This document shows positions 49,621 to 59,999 of a stretch of DNA of 64,000 nt, one piece after another; position 1 is the stretch's first letter; the number at the start of each line of letters is the position of its first letter. A model generated the notes under the pieces. It worked only from the letters and a program-made list of their open reading frames with translations, was not told where the DNA came from and did not search any database. A program made the translations under genes and the position numbers. Location: NCBI GenBank assembly GCA_004335635.1, contig QAXH01006800.1, positions 1 to 64,000 on the forward strand. The letters are read 5' to 3'. The stretch is from Chloromonas sp. AAM2. Lineage: Eukaryota > Chlorophyta > Chlorophyceae > Chlamydomonadales > Chlamydomonadaceae.

Positions 49621-51297
49621 ATGCGTTGCCGGCACGCCCAGCGTAGCACATGCAACGCACGAAACGAGGCCAGTCGTTTTCAAAAATTATTGACTAGGAC
49701 GATGATCAGATTGCCACACCCAGTAGCAGTCTGCCCTACATCTCGTTCTCGTGGCACGCGATGCTGCGCTGCGCAACAATTGGGGCCTAACGAGCGGCCA
49801 TCGCCTGCAGATGCCATCATCACACGTTCCTCAGAGACCGGCAAACAGCCGCATGCTGACCGCAGATCTATCAATGGCAGCCTGCTAGCCCTCTCTGTGG
49901 CTCTCGCCTTTCCTCAACAACCAGCCTTGGCAGCAGAGCGTGGGCTCGCACGCTACATCAGAAAGGTGTGCTGCCCACACCTGTCAGCACCAGCACAAGC
50001 GTTGGGTTACAGATGACTGGCCTGAAGACCTGCTGCTACTCTGACACACATCACTGTCTGCCTTGCCCGAGCAGAAACGTCTAGACCCTTTGGACACCTA
50101 TGTACCAGTTGTCCTCGCGGCTCGTGAACAACTTCTGGAAGCTGGCGTGGTAGGGACTGCTATCATAACAGCTGGACAGCCAGCAACACCAGACGGCATG
50201 CTTAAGATGATTAGAGCGTTGTGCTTGAAACTCACACAGCACAGGCACCCCTGACTGCAATGCCATTACCTGCTGTGCTGCATCCACGTTGTGTCTTGAA
50301 GGCAGCTGCAGCTTCCCGCTGCACCTGTGAGCTGTATGCATGCGCACATGCATCCCTTACAGGTTATGGTGGAACAGCCGGTAACAGCACGGGACTTGCT
50401 CAGAAAAGGCGCCTTTGACGGATTGCGTGAAAGCATTCGTGCCGTTGGCTCGTATGCGGAGATCAACAATACGGCAGGACAGGCCACAACCCTAGTCAAC
50501 ACCTTCTTCCGTTGCCTCGAGGACTTTGATCAGCTGCTGGCGGTCACCGCCAGGTGGGAGGAAGGATGTTGTCATGCACTTGCAAGGTTTTACAACGACA
50601 AACATAATCTTGTGCTAGTGGCAGATCAGTGTGCAAGCGACCGGCGGCCAAGCTGTTGGCATGCATGTACATCACACGGCGTTACAGTAGGGCTCAACGT
50701 GCTGTTGTGTGAACTGGCCACAGGGAAAGCAAGCCGCTGGTGCAGGCAGACGCTCAAGCCCTGCTGGAGCGCACCACTGTGGCGCTGGACGCCCTGCTGG
50801 ACACTGTACCGCAGGACATCCTTGAAAGGTGAGCAGGCCATGTTATGTGCAACCAACACTCCCACTTCCAGGACATCAGTCTTGACTCATTGCTGCGTGA
50901 ACCACCGTTAGGGACTGCGAGCAAACAGTCCTTACATGCGCTCTGGGGTAACTTGTGTGATTTTGTTTGTGAGTTCAGGAGCCGGCAGGTGCTTGAGGTC
51001 TCACGGGCTAAGGAGCGGGCTGCCGAAGAGGACCTGCTTGCTGAACAATCCAAGCTTGGTCAGGAGCCAACAGCCAATGCCAGCGAGGGCCAACAGCAAC
51101 CTGCATCTCCTGCTGATGGGCCACGGCAGGAGCCAGCAGCCAGCCAGGAGCCAGCACAGCTGCCTGCAGATGATGCGGTGCCCATTGTTGATCCTACTGT
51201 TGCCAGCAAACCAGAGTCTTGGGCTGGTGGTGCTGAATCGGATTCTGAGGCTGGTGCAGCTGCCGAGGCATTTGTTGTAGGGCCTAACGAGGTGTGA
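49621..51297 (+). CDS. Thylakoid-lumen-targeted protein, paralogue of the 13533-18095 product (unknown function)
   Basis: Five exons in phase: 49621-49965, 50075-50149, 50363-50553, 50724-50828, 50979-51297; 344 residues. Residues 1-80 are a Ser/Arg/Thr-rich transit-like region. RR at 81-82 precedes a hydrophobic stretch ending PALA before AERG (cleavage after about 104), resembling a Tat-type lumenal signal. The mature part has LDTYVPVVLAAREQLL, then DLLRKGAFDGLRESIRAVGSYAE, NTFFRCLEDFDQLL and TTVALDALLDTVPQDIL. Each has a counterpart in the same order in the protein at 13533-18095, and the intron before VMVEQPVTARDLL corresponds in position to the one before IQFDDPRAAHELL there. The C-terminus is a Gln/Pro/Ala-rich, acidic tail without the Ala/Lys/Glu helix. 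No known enzyme motif seen. Confidence 0.85.
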
Positions 51298-51498
51298 CAA
51301 TCTCTCGGACAATCTTACAATAAAACAGGTTCAACAACTGGAACGGTTGTAGCACGCATTTTGCGTGTAAGGCATTTTCAGTGTTGAGGGCCTTCATTGA
51401 GATCCCATAAACATTCCGTGAGTGCCCAGTACTGAAGCTGCAGGGACCACCACCGCCTACTGAAACTTTTGCAAATCTTCTCAAATGACCGGAGCTCC

Positions 51499-52127
51499 TC
51501 AATGCTTGTCCGTGATCAATTGGTTGGGGTCAAAGTTCTCGTACTCTAAAGCCTGCACAAGGCAGATGCAATACGCAGGGAAGCTGAGCTCAGCACCTGT
51601 ACAAGTATGCAACCTGTAGAGACAGATCTATGCATGCCATCTGCGTGTCTGGACCCCACCTGGAAGCTGCCATAGGCCATAGCGACCCAGAACACACACA
51701 GCACCAGCCGCTGCACGACCCATAGGCCGTAATATGCTGATTGATCCCAAATCGCCATGTGGCTGCAGTTGAGCTGAATCAGCACCTGCATTTGATTACG
51801 AGCGAAACATCAGTGAGCGTTGATTTCCACGCAGCACAGCATGATTGTGGTGCCAGTTCCCAGAAGTTGGCCGTATGCACAAGACAGGGCACAGTTGGAC
51901 AATACGGATTGGAAATGCAATCAGCTGCAGCGCAGGGCTGTGGGCATCTACTCACGATGTAGTACACTTTGGAGGCCACCAAGAGCCCTAGCTCCAATAG
52001 CCATGTCAGGTACAGCCAGCGATAGGCTTTCACATACAAGTCGTAGCGGCCCAGCCTGACTGCCAATGTCTGGCTGCTGAGGACGAAGAAGGCCATGACG
52101 CTCAGCACCAGCATCACAATCTGCAGG

Positions 52128-52163
<36 letters not shown>

Positions 52164-52730
52164 GCATGGTGCAACAGTGTCAGTGTCGTGCTGCCTGTCA
52201 TAGCGTAGTGGATTCAAGGCTTCAGCGTACAGCTCACTCGACAGCTAGCACTACTCCTGAGCAGCACCAGACATCCGTGTTACTTATACGCTGGCAACAC
52301 AGTGCTATACTCACAGAGAAAGCAAGATTTGAAGCGTTTTGCTGTTGCTGATGAACGGGTCGGTGTATGCTGTCACTGCTATGTGTCCGACCAGTAAGGC
52401 CATGTTTGCCCAGAATGACCACTTCAAGCGCCTTTCCAGTCCTGGCTGTTCTGGAAGGAACGCCTGCAAAGGAAATGCGTGAGCTAGGGTTTCCGGTTAC
52501 CTGCAGCATTAATGAGGGCACAAAACTATCATGTGCACATATTAGCTTGCCTGCACGTAGTCTTCCACAGAATCCCCGTCTGGCCGCACGTGTAGTGTTG
52601 TCTGCTGTGCAACCCCATTATGCACGCCGCAAGGGGCAGGTGCCCAAGCCAAGCTGGGCCAGGGCTTGGTTCGTGTTTTTGACTGGCTATTGTTGCCTGG
52701 GGACCATTCATACACCGGGTTGTTGATCAT
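51499..52730 (-). CDS. Four-helix membrane protein, TMEM138-like
   Basis: Five exons (minus): 52551-52730, 52315-52463, 51956-52127, 51660-51785, 51499-51552; 226 residues, phases consistent. Four hydrophobic helices are evident: WSFWANMALLVGHIAV, LQILLSLLQIVMLVLSVMAFFVL, LYLTWLLELGLLVASKVYYI and GLWVVQRLVLCVFWVAMAYG. Spacing and motifs (L-Q-hydrophobic run, W then LxxxQRL in the last helix) recall TMEM138, a protein of the ciliary transition zone or ciliary vesicle in animals; this assignment is tentative. The first intron has a GC donor (CAG/GCAAGC). The second intron ends in a CA/TG tract directly before the TAG acceptor. It is convergent with the lumenal-protein gene and divergent from cytochrome c1. 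Confidence 0.62.
52130..52162. repeat. (CA)n microsatellite
   Basis: CA dinucleotide tract that runs up to the 3' splice site of the second intron of the TMEM138-like gene. Confidence 0.9.
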
Positions 52731-53035
52731 GGATAGCTCAAGCTGTTGGGTCGGTAGAGGCAGAAGCACACGGGAGCTTTGCGAGTGTGGGTCTACAGTC
52801 AACTGAGTTTGGCCAGGTCTGATTGCCACCGCTGCAACTTTAGGCGACTGGAAAACACAGGGATGCAACTTATGCCACACAAAGCAGCGAGCTGTCCGGA
52901 AAATCTTTCATGTTGAAACGGACAGGCGTTAAATTGTTTCCTTGATGGCGGAAAGTTAGGCAGGTGCCTTTAGCAAGACAAGAGATATAAGTCCCTGAAT
53001 TGCACCAACAACAGGTCTGCGGACCAGACTCAACG
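52731..53035. promoter_or_regulatory. Divergent intergenic region (305 bp)
   Basis: Separates the start codons of the TMEM138-like gene (-) and the cytochrome c1 gene (+), so it must contain both transcription starts. No specific motif recognised. Confidence 0.6.
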
Positions 53036-55402
53036 ATGAGGGCGTCCTCTCTGGCGCGATTGTTGCGGAGCGCCACAGGCGTAGCTAGCAGCGCGGCGGA
53101 GGCGCGCCTACAGGTACGGAGAGCAATCTTGGGTTCCATGCTGCTTCGCATGCCGCAGGCCGCATACTGGACTTTGCACGCTCAGCCTTTCACCAAACTC
53201 CCATCACAACAGTATTTGGAGCATTGTACGTCAACCTGAGGATGCGCTGCAGCAGAGCCTCGGCGATTGGGCCGGCGGAGGCTCGTCCCACTTCATGATC
53301 GAAGTTTACCTAGGCCTAAAGTGGCAGTCATGCTTTGTGGCTAGGAGCTTGCGTTCATCATACACGTCATTTCCGCTTGTTCCTGCATGTTGTGCAACTG
53401 TAGAAATTTGCTGCTGTCTCTCATTGATGGGGGTCATATCGCTGATTGCTATTGCTGTAGAGTGCCCCAGCCTTTGCGAGGGCTCTGACGTCCAGCAGCG
53501 AAGCTGCAGGGGAATCGCAAGGCTCGGATCACAGCAAGGCTCACTGGGCTGCAGCTGTCGGTGGCGTGTTTGCCGGCATCTTTGGGGCGTCTGTTGTGGC
53601 CTCAGCTAATGAAGTGGGCGATGGCATGCATTCCCCCCACTATCCATGGACACACGAGGGCCCCTTGGATTCTTACGACCACGCGTCCATCCGTCGTGGC
53701 CACCAGGTGTACCAGCAGGTGGGTGCCACGTCGCCTGACTGCAGCCCAGGTGTGCCAGGCTCCTTGGGTCACAAATGAGGAGACCTGCGCCCGTGCCATG
53801 GCTTGCAGGTTTGTGCAGCGTGCCACAGCATGCAGTACGTGCACTGGCGCCAGCTTGTGGGCGTTGCTTATACAGAGGATGAGGCCAAGGCGCTAGCAGC
53901 GGAGACTGAGGTGAGATGCCAGCAGCTGGGGGTTTGCTCTCTGATGTGGACCTGGGGCAGATGGTACAAGTCGGCCATACTTGACAAGTGATCCATTCAG
54001 CAGCCGGGTCTTGGTAGGCTCGTATGTGCACTAACATGTAGTCCCAGCCCTGCTGTATAATCCATCGACATCCGGCCATTCACAGTGGCCGAGTCAAGGG
54101 ATGCAGAGGGCCCACTGCTCTACATGCACACTTCCACGCATGCCCATTGGTTTACAGGTCAAGGACGGGCCAAATGACGAGGGCGAGTACTTTGAGCGCC
54201 CTGGACGCTTGTCTGATAAGCTACCAATTCCATATGAGAACGAGCAGGTGTGTGGACCGCTATGCCCAGCTTACTAGTGTCCAGATCAGCCGTGGACGCT
54301 TAAGCGTTGCCAGTGTCGGGCCTCCCGAGTCATCCGCTATGCCAGCTTACAAGCACCAGTGCGCGATGTCAGCGTGTCAAATTTGCCAGTGTTGCCAGGG
54401 AGGCTCACTCTGCCCAAGAGATGAATGTTGGTCTACCTACTGCATGCTGTTGCACTGGGGACGTTTGGGCCTCTGTCTTTATATGTCTGAGTTCATGTGT
54501 GCTCTGCAGGCAGCACGTTATGCCAACGGCGGTGCTTATCCTCCTGATTTGTCGCTGATCTCTGGCGCTCGCCACAACGGACAGAACTACATCTTTGCAC
54601 TGCTCACTGGCTACCGCGATCCACCTGCGGGCATCTCGGTGCGTGAGCTGCTTTTGTGTGCCATTATGATCATCTTGCTGGCCGCAGCAGCACAATCAGC
54701 TGTATATTGCGTCGAGGGGGGCATTCATCATTGGTTACAGTCTTCAATGCATACCGTACGAATTTGTTATGGGCGGACTAGCATATGTCACAGATTATGC
54801 CCTACCACAGCTGTGACTTGAACATGCGCTGTGTGTTGCTTGTTTAGATGCGCGAGGGACTGTACTACAACCCCTACTTCCCGGGTGGTGCTATCGCCAT
54901 GCCCAAGATGTTGGTAGATGGCGGCGCCGAGTACGATGACGGCACCCCTGCATCGGCATCTCAGCAGGCCAAGGATGTGGTGACCTTTCTCACATGGTCA
55001 TGCTACCCCTTCCAGGTGAGACACTGGCATGGGTTCCAGTGGATGTAGGCTGTGTTGCCACCGGCACAGTCACCATGCACAAGAACGCAGCAGCTGGTAG
55101 TGTCGTGTCATCTGGGCGGCCGGATTTTTGGCTCTATGTGCGTGCGGGTTTGCAGCATGACGTCTAGTATTGTAGCAGTTTATCACCCCATTTCACACTG
55201 GCCCTTTTGGCAGGATTATTTAGCCTCCTTGCTTCATCCAGCAGCTTTTGCATGTCACTGCTCTGCGCAGGATGAAATGAGAATCATGGGCATCAAGGCC
55301 TGCCTGGTCATCACCGTTATGATCGGATTCATGGCCTATTCCAAGCGTCTGAGATGGGCCACCCTCAAGTCTCAGCGCGTTGTTCTGGATGTGGTGAATT
55401 AG
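53036..55402 (+). CDS. CYC1: Cytochrome c1, heme subunit of mitochondrial complex III
   Basis: Carries electrons from the Rieske iron-sulphur protein to cytochrome c in the inner mitochondrial membrane. Seven exons in phase 0 throughout: 53036-53113, 53461-53718, 53809-53910, 54158-54247, 54510-54638, 54848-55015, 55271-55402; 318 residues, near the usual plant length. The N-terminus ([15 protein letters not shown]) is a typical mitochondrial presequence, followed by a second hydrophobic sorting segment ([20 protein letters not shown]). Heme is attached at CAACH (residues 114-118) and the axial Met is at about 237 in [24 protein letters not shown] and the single C-terminal membrane anchor (about 283-299, followed by YSKRLRW) are also conserved. 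A small extra exon between the first two cannot be excluded. Confidence 0.97.
54101..54133. repeat. Dispersed short repeat, copy 1
   Basis: ATGCAGAGGGCCCACTGCTC and the following TACATGCACAC resemble segments at 60561-60600 and 62120-62160. It lies in cytochrome c1 intron 3. Confidence 0.55.
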
Positions 55403-56487
55403 GCGCAAGCACATGGCGCGGACAGGGTGGAAATGGGAGTGGTGTGTCTAGGTGCAACTGATCTGCTTTTGTGGCGATGCATGTGAGCGACTGCACCAGC
55501 TTGGTTGCACCACTGCTCGTAATGGAGCCTCAGCATTAGGCAGAGTGCCAGCTCTAGGGTGTGATAGTCTAGGCATGCGGCTTGCTCTCACAAAGAGGCG
55601 CCGTCATGTTTGCAAGTGTTTGATTATGGTGTATGCACAGCCAGGCCCACAGGGCTGAGCAAACAATGCGCAATACTCATTCAAGTGCAACGTTGAACAG
55701 GCTTTTCTTTTTTAGCAGATTTTTTGCTATGGCCCAGCTTTATCAGCTCAGGGCCCTTGGCCCAGCTTGTAATGATCAACAAATGAAAGGACGCAATGCA
55801 TGAGGGTGTGCCCTGGTACCTCGTTGTACCTCAAAGGGTCGCAAAAATGGCAGCACAGCGCGCCTCCTTTGGTGGTTGAATCTACCAATGGGTATGCGCC
55901 CCGTGAGGTGGATAAGGAAGCAATGCATGGATGCCTTATCGTACCCTAGGCTGCTGGCCTTCATCTGGCCCTGCTTTCTCCCAATGTACAGGCTGAATCA
56001 GGGTATGAGACACGACCTTGTGAGCTACGTTACCACTGCCGTGGGACACTATTTCATGACCAGCCTTGCGTGTCTGCTGCACATATCAAGGGAGTAGGCC
56101 GCAGGAATGGCGAGAGTGCATGAGAGGGGCACCCAGGCATGTCACGTGAGGCAGCGGTGCGTTTTGATCATGGCCTAGGTTTACCAGCAATTGTAGGCTC
56201 GAACGACATCAGCGCGTGGACAAAACGCAGATGGCCGCCCTCCTCAGTCCAACGGATTGCTGCATCGTTCGCCTTGGGGCGAACACATCATCATCCCGGC
56301 CGGTGAGGTGACGCGCCTTGGGCTTCCGGTTTAATACGCATGCCTGTTTGCAGCGATTCAGTGGCTCAGCGCACCTGCCACGCAGGCGCTTGCACGGGTT
56401 TGGAACAAGAGCAAGTCTGGCATCCAATCCTTTGTGGCAAATGCATCAATCGCGCCGCCAAGCTTCACCTGCCAGCAGCGATCAGGC
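55403..56487. other. Intergenic region
   Basis: 3' end of cytochrome c1 (a TGTAA word at 55768-55772 might mark polyadenylation) and upstream region of the next gene. Short open frames here show no recognisable content. Confidence 0.55.
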
Positions 56488-58777
56488 ATGCCTGTCTGCT
56501 CCACCTGTCATTTGAGAGGGTACGTAGGAGGCACTGCCACTGGTTGAATCTGGATGCAGTGACGGTGTTTCCACCCGTTCCCACCCTGTGTGTGCAAGCG
56601 TGCGTTTCAGGCCCTGCGTCCATTCCAGGTTGGCTTGCCATGCCACGAACTCCGATCAAGACAAGCCTCAGGGAGAAGGCAATGACAACAGTCTGCTCTA
56701 CACTTTGGGTATGGCAACGCTGTGGATTGGTATCTCAGGTGGGCATACTTGGCTTACTTGCCATTGCATGCAATGGTTCTTCATCTGCTGATGGCGAGGC
56801 AGTAGACTGGCGCATCCCGTGCTGTATGCTCAGCTTTCTAATGCCTCACGCTTTCCATGCACATGCAGTGTATGGGTTCATGCTGTCACCCAATCAGACA
56901 CCATACCGAGATCAGATATTCATTCGATTGCTCGTTGGGCTCAGAGATTCTGGAGAGGACTTTGTTGTAAATCAGGTGCGCAGCCCTCATTGGAAAGGTT
57001 GCTTATGTGGGCAGCATTCAAGCATGTTGGCTGCATATCACCTGGCTACGCCTTGCCGTGTCTAGGGCACTTTACACAGTCAAACACGCTGATGTTGCAG
57101 CACCTTCAGGTCTACTGGTATCCTTCCAACTCGTGCAGGTGTACACTGCTCTGTTCAACGTTATGGGAGTGTGGCCTGCCATCTATGCGTCACTGCTCGT
57201 GCCGGCCGGGCGATCGGCCAACAAGGCAAGCGCTACCATACAATTCCCATGGTCCACCCATTCACCCAGTGTGAAGCATGACATTATGGCACGCCGTTTT
57301 GAGGCTGAACATCGCCATGGCCTCTACTCTTGTTTTGCAACAGCTATTGCTCTGCAACGCTGCTGCTGCAGCAATCGCCTCATTGCCCTGCTGCCTCTCC
57401 ATTCACACTGCCTACCTTTGTGCCGTCTGCAGCTGCCAGCGTGGCCATTCATCAGCGCGTCGTTCGCCTTTGGCGTGTTTGCCTTGCTGCCTTACTTCAC
57501 CTTCTGGCGGCCAGCGCGGGACCAGCAGCTGCCACCCCCCAAGGAGGAGCTCCAGGGCTGGAACAGGCTCTTCATGAAGGGCGCGGAAACGCCTGTCCTG
57601 CCCGCACTGCTGCTGCTGGCCACCCTGTACCAGTTCTACTCAGCAGCCACCGCTGGTGAGCCGTGGCAAAGCTTGGTTTAGCATGGAGTGGTTGCTTTCT
57701 CATCCAGCCCATGTAGGGTGGTATTGCATCACATGATACAATGTAGGAGGGCAACGACACCATTTCAATCACAGCTGAGAAGTAGTAAGACAATGCAGCG
57801 CCTTGGATTTGCATCTCATGCTTGCCCACCGCTCGTGAGCCTGTGCCCAGATGCAACACTGAACTGACTTCTTGTTGCCGGCTCTGCAGGCGGTGCGGCC
57901 TGGGCTGACTACGGCAAGTTGATAGAGGAGAGCAGGCTAGTGCACGTGACCACTTTGGACTTCATGTGCTTGACAGCTTTTGCACCCTTCTGGATGTATA
58001 ACGATGCAGAGGGGCGGCAATGGGGCCCAAGGTACGCTGGTGTGCATGTACGAAGTTGAGTTGTGGTTTCAGTCAGCTCTGTTTGCAATTATGGATGTGC
58101 ACATCTGCTAATGCCCAGCTCATTTGCACACATACAATCACACACACACGCATGTCGATGATGATGAAACGTACAGTATCGAGGCTGTTAACAGCAGATG
58201 ACCATGGTTCTGATAGGAAGACCTGAGACATAGCATATCACACACGTGGTTGGCCATTGTTTGCATGTGCACTGCTGTCTGGAGGAGCATGCATTGCCAA
58301 GGATGACACTTCAATCCGAGAGCCACCCCTAAGTGGCTGTGAGATGCGATTGATAGGAAGACCTGAGGCTTTGCCTGCATGCACAGAATTGTTTGCTCAC
58401 ATCAAATCAACCACATGACGGAGTCCTACGCACCATTGTTCACAGAGGATTCTGCGCATGAAGTTGACGCCTGCATGCACAGTCAAGTGTGTGCTCGCAC
58501 TGCTCAGACCACGCATGACATGATCATACCCACAACAGTATGTGCACGATATGCCAGCGCAGCCAGTGTCCGTTGACAGCCATAATCTGCAGCCATGTGT
58601 CAGGCATTGCACTGTACTGCTGAAGGTATGTTTGCTTCTAACGTGACAGGATGGTGCCATGCATGTTTGACCACGGTCCAATGCAGGGACACCTGGCTGC
58701 CTGTGCTTTCCGTGCTGCCCGTGGTTGGCCCTGCCATCTACCTGCTGCTCCGGCCCAAGACTGACACCTCCGCTTGA
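56488..58777 (+). CDS. Conserved plant/algal polytopic membrane protein, probably plastid-targeted
   Basis: Six exons in phase: 56488-56519, 56611-56738, 57101-57225, 57433-57655, 57890-58031, 58687-58777; 246 residues. Exon 1 is the least certain: ATG 56488 is the only ATG in that frame after an upstream stop. The N-terminal 30 residues are Cys/Arg/Ser-rich and could be a transit peptide. Hydrophobic segments follow: VYTALFNVMGVWPAIYASLL, FISASFAFGVFALLPYFTFW, ETPVLPALLLLATLYQFY, TLDFMCLTAFAPFWMY and LPVLSVLPVVGPAIYLLL. The layout resembles uncharacterised plant chloroplast membrane proteins of the DUF2834-like type; I cannot assign a function. The intron after exon 57101-57225 has a GC donor (AAG/GCAAGC). 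Confidence 0.8.
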
Positions 58778-59999
58778 CGCCATGAATTTATTGCCTTCGT
58801 TCACCCTTGGCTGTACATGGGCCAACTGCGTTTTTGGTTCGCTCTCTTGCATCAGCCTAGCGGCAGTGCCACAAAAAACCATCAACTGCTGGATTTTTTG
58901 TTTGCAAGTCAACCAAACAACAGCCTTGCTGCCACGCATGCAGCAAACATCGAGGGAGGGATGTTCTGCACTCAGCCTTGTCTGGTTTTCCTGTGTGCTC
59001 GTCACGTAGGATGAGTGCACAGCCAGTCCAAAGCGCTTTTTGTAATCCCAGACCGAGTTGTTCCACGATTACACTTGTGTGGAACATGGCTACACACGCA
59101 CACGCCAGCTAGTGTGGTTTTCTCTCTGCATGTGCCTTCATATGTCAAGGCCAGGCGTCCCACCGAGCACTGAATTGACAATCGCTTGCTGTTTCATAAA
59201 TTTTCAGAGGAACGTCACGACAGTGCCTTGCTGGCCTCATAAGTCGCTTCTGATTGATGTGGAGTCTATCATTCCTCCCAAACCTTGATTGCAAAGATCA
59301 AGACCAGGCTGGCAAGACCCAACCCAGGCTGGCAAATGTACCTCAATAAACAGGGCTAGGCCGCACTCTACTACTGGCCCGGCTTTACCCAGCTCTTAAT
59401 GATGTCTCGTGTCATCCTGCCTGTCATCATTAGCCGAGCCCATCATCAGCTGAGTGCATCATCCAAAGCTGCCTAAGTAAGAAGCTAGTCCGCGTTGAAA
59501 ATTGCATGTCTACATTGTACATGCGGAGGTCTGTACTGCGAAACTACACCCTGAGCCAATAATGTGGCCTTTTCCACAGCAGAAAATGAAAAGACATGCC
59601 TTGCCCCAGCTACACAAGCTGTGTCCTTATGGTGCAGCCTAGCGACAAGGTGTGAGAAGATTCAAGCTAATTGCGTGAGCTGGCCCTTGCTCTAGCCAAC
59701 GTTTCAGGTTGTTGAAAGTTGACTTCCTTTCATAATCACACCCTTTCTTTAGTCATGTCCAACGTTCTTCTTCACCCATATACCATGCACGTCTATGGAC
59801 CAAACGCAATAGAACGCAAATTAATTCGATGGCATTTGGTTGGTGCACGCATCATGCTGTGTTGAATCTGTCAGATGATGCTGTATACGAACCTGCCCGG
59901 GGCGGTTAGAAGCCTACTGGTGCTTCCAAGCTCATGACCAACTCCCATGGCGGCATGGCTCCCAATCCCATTGCCATGCGCACGGCCTGCACTTGCCAA
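58778..59999. other. Intergenic region between convergent genes
   Basis: 3' ends of the membrane-protein gene (TGTAA word at 59041-59045) and of the GT49 gene. No gene recognised. Confidence 0.6.

Noticed and set aside
57007..57681. Single 224-codon open frame spanning two exons of the plastid-type membrane protein without an intron
   Set aside because: The middle (57226-57432) lacks conserved membrane-protein sequence and its flanks fit a GC-AG intron that joins SANK to LPAWPF in frame; unspliced reading cannot be fully excluded.
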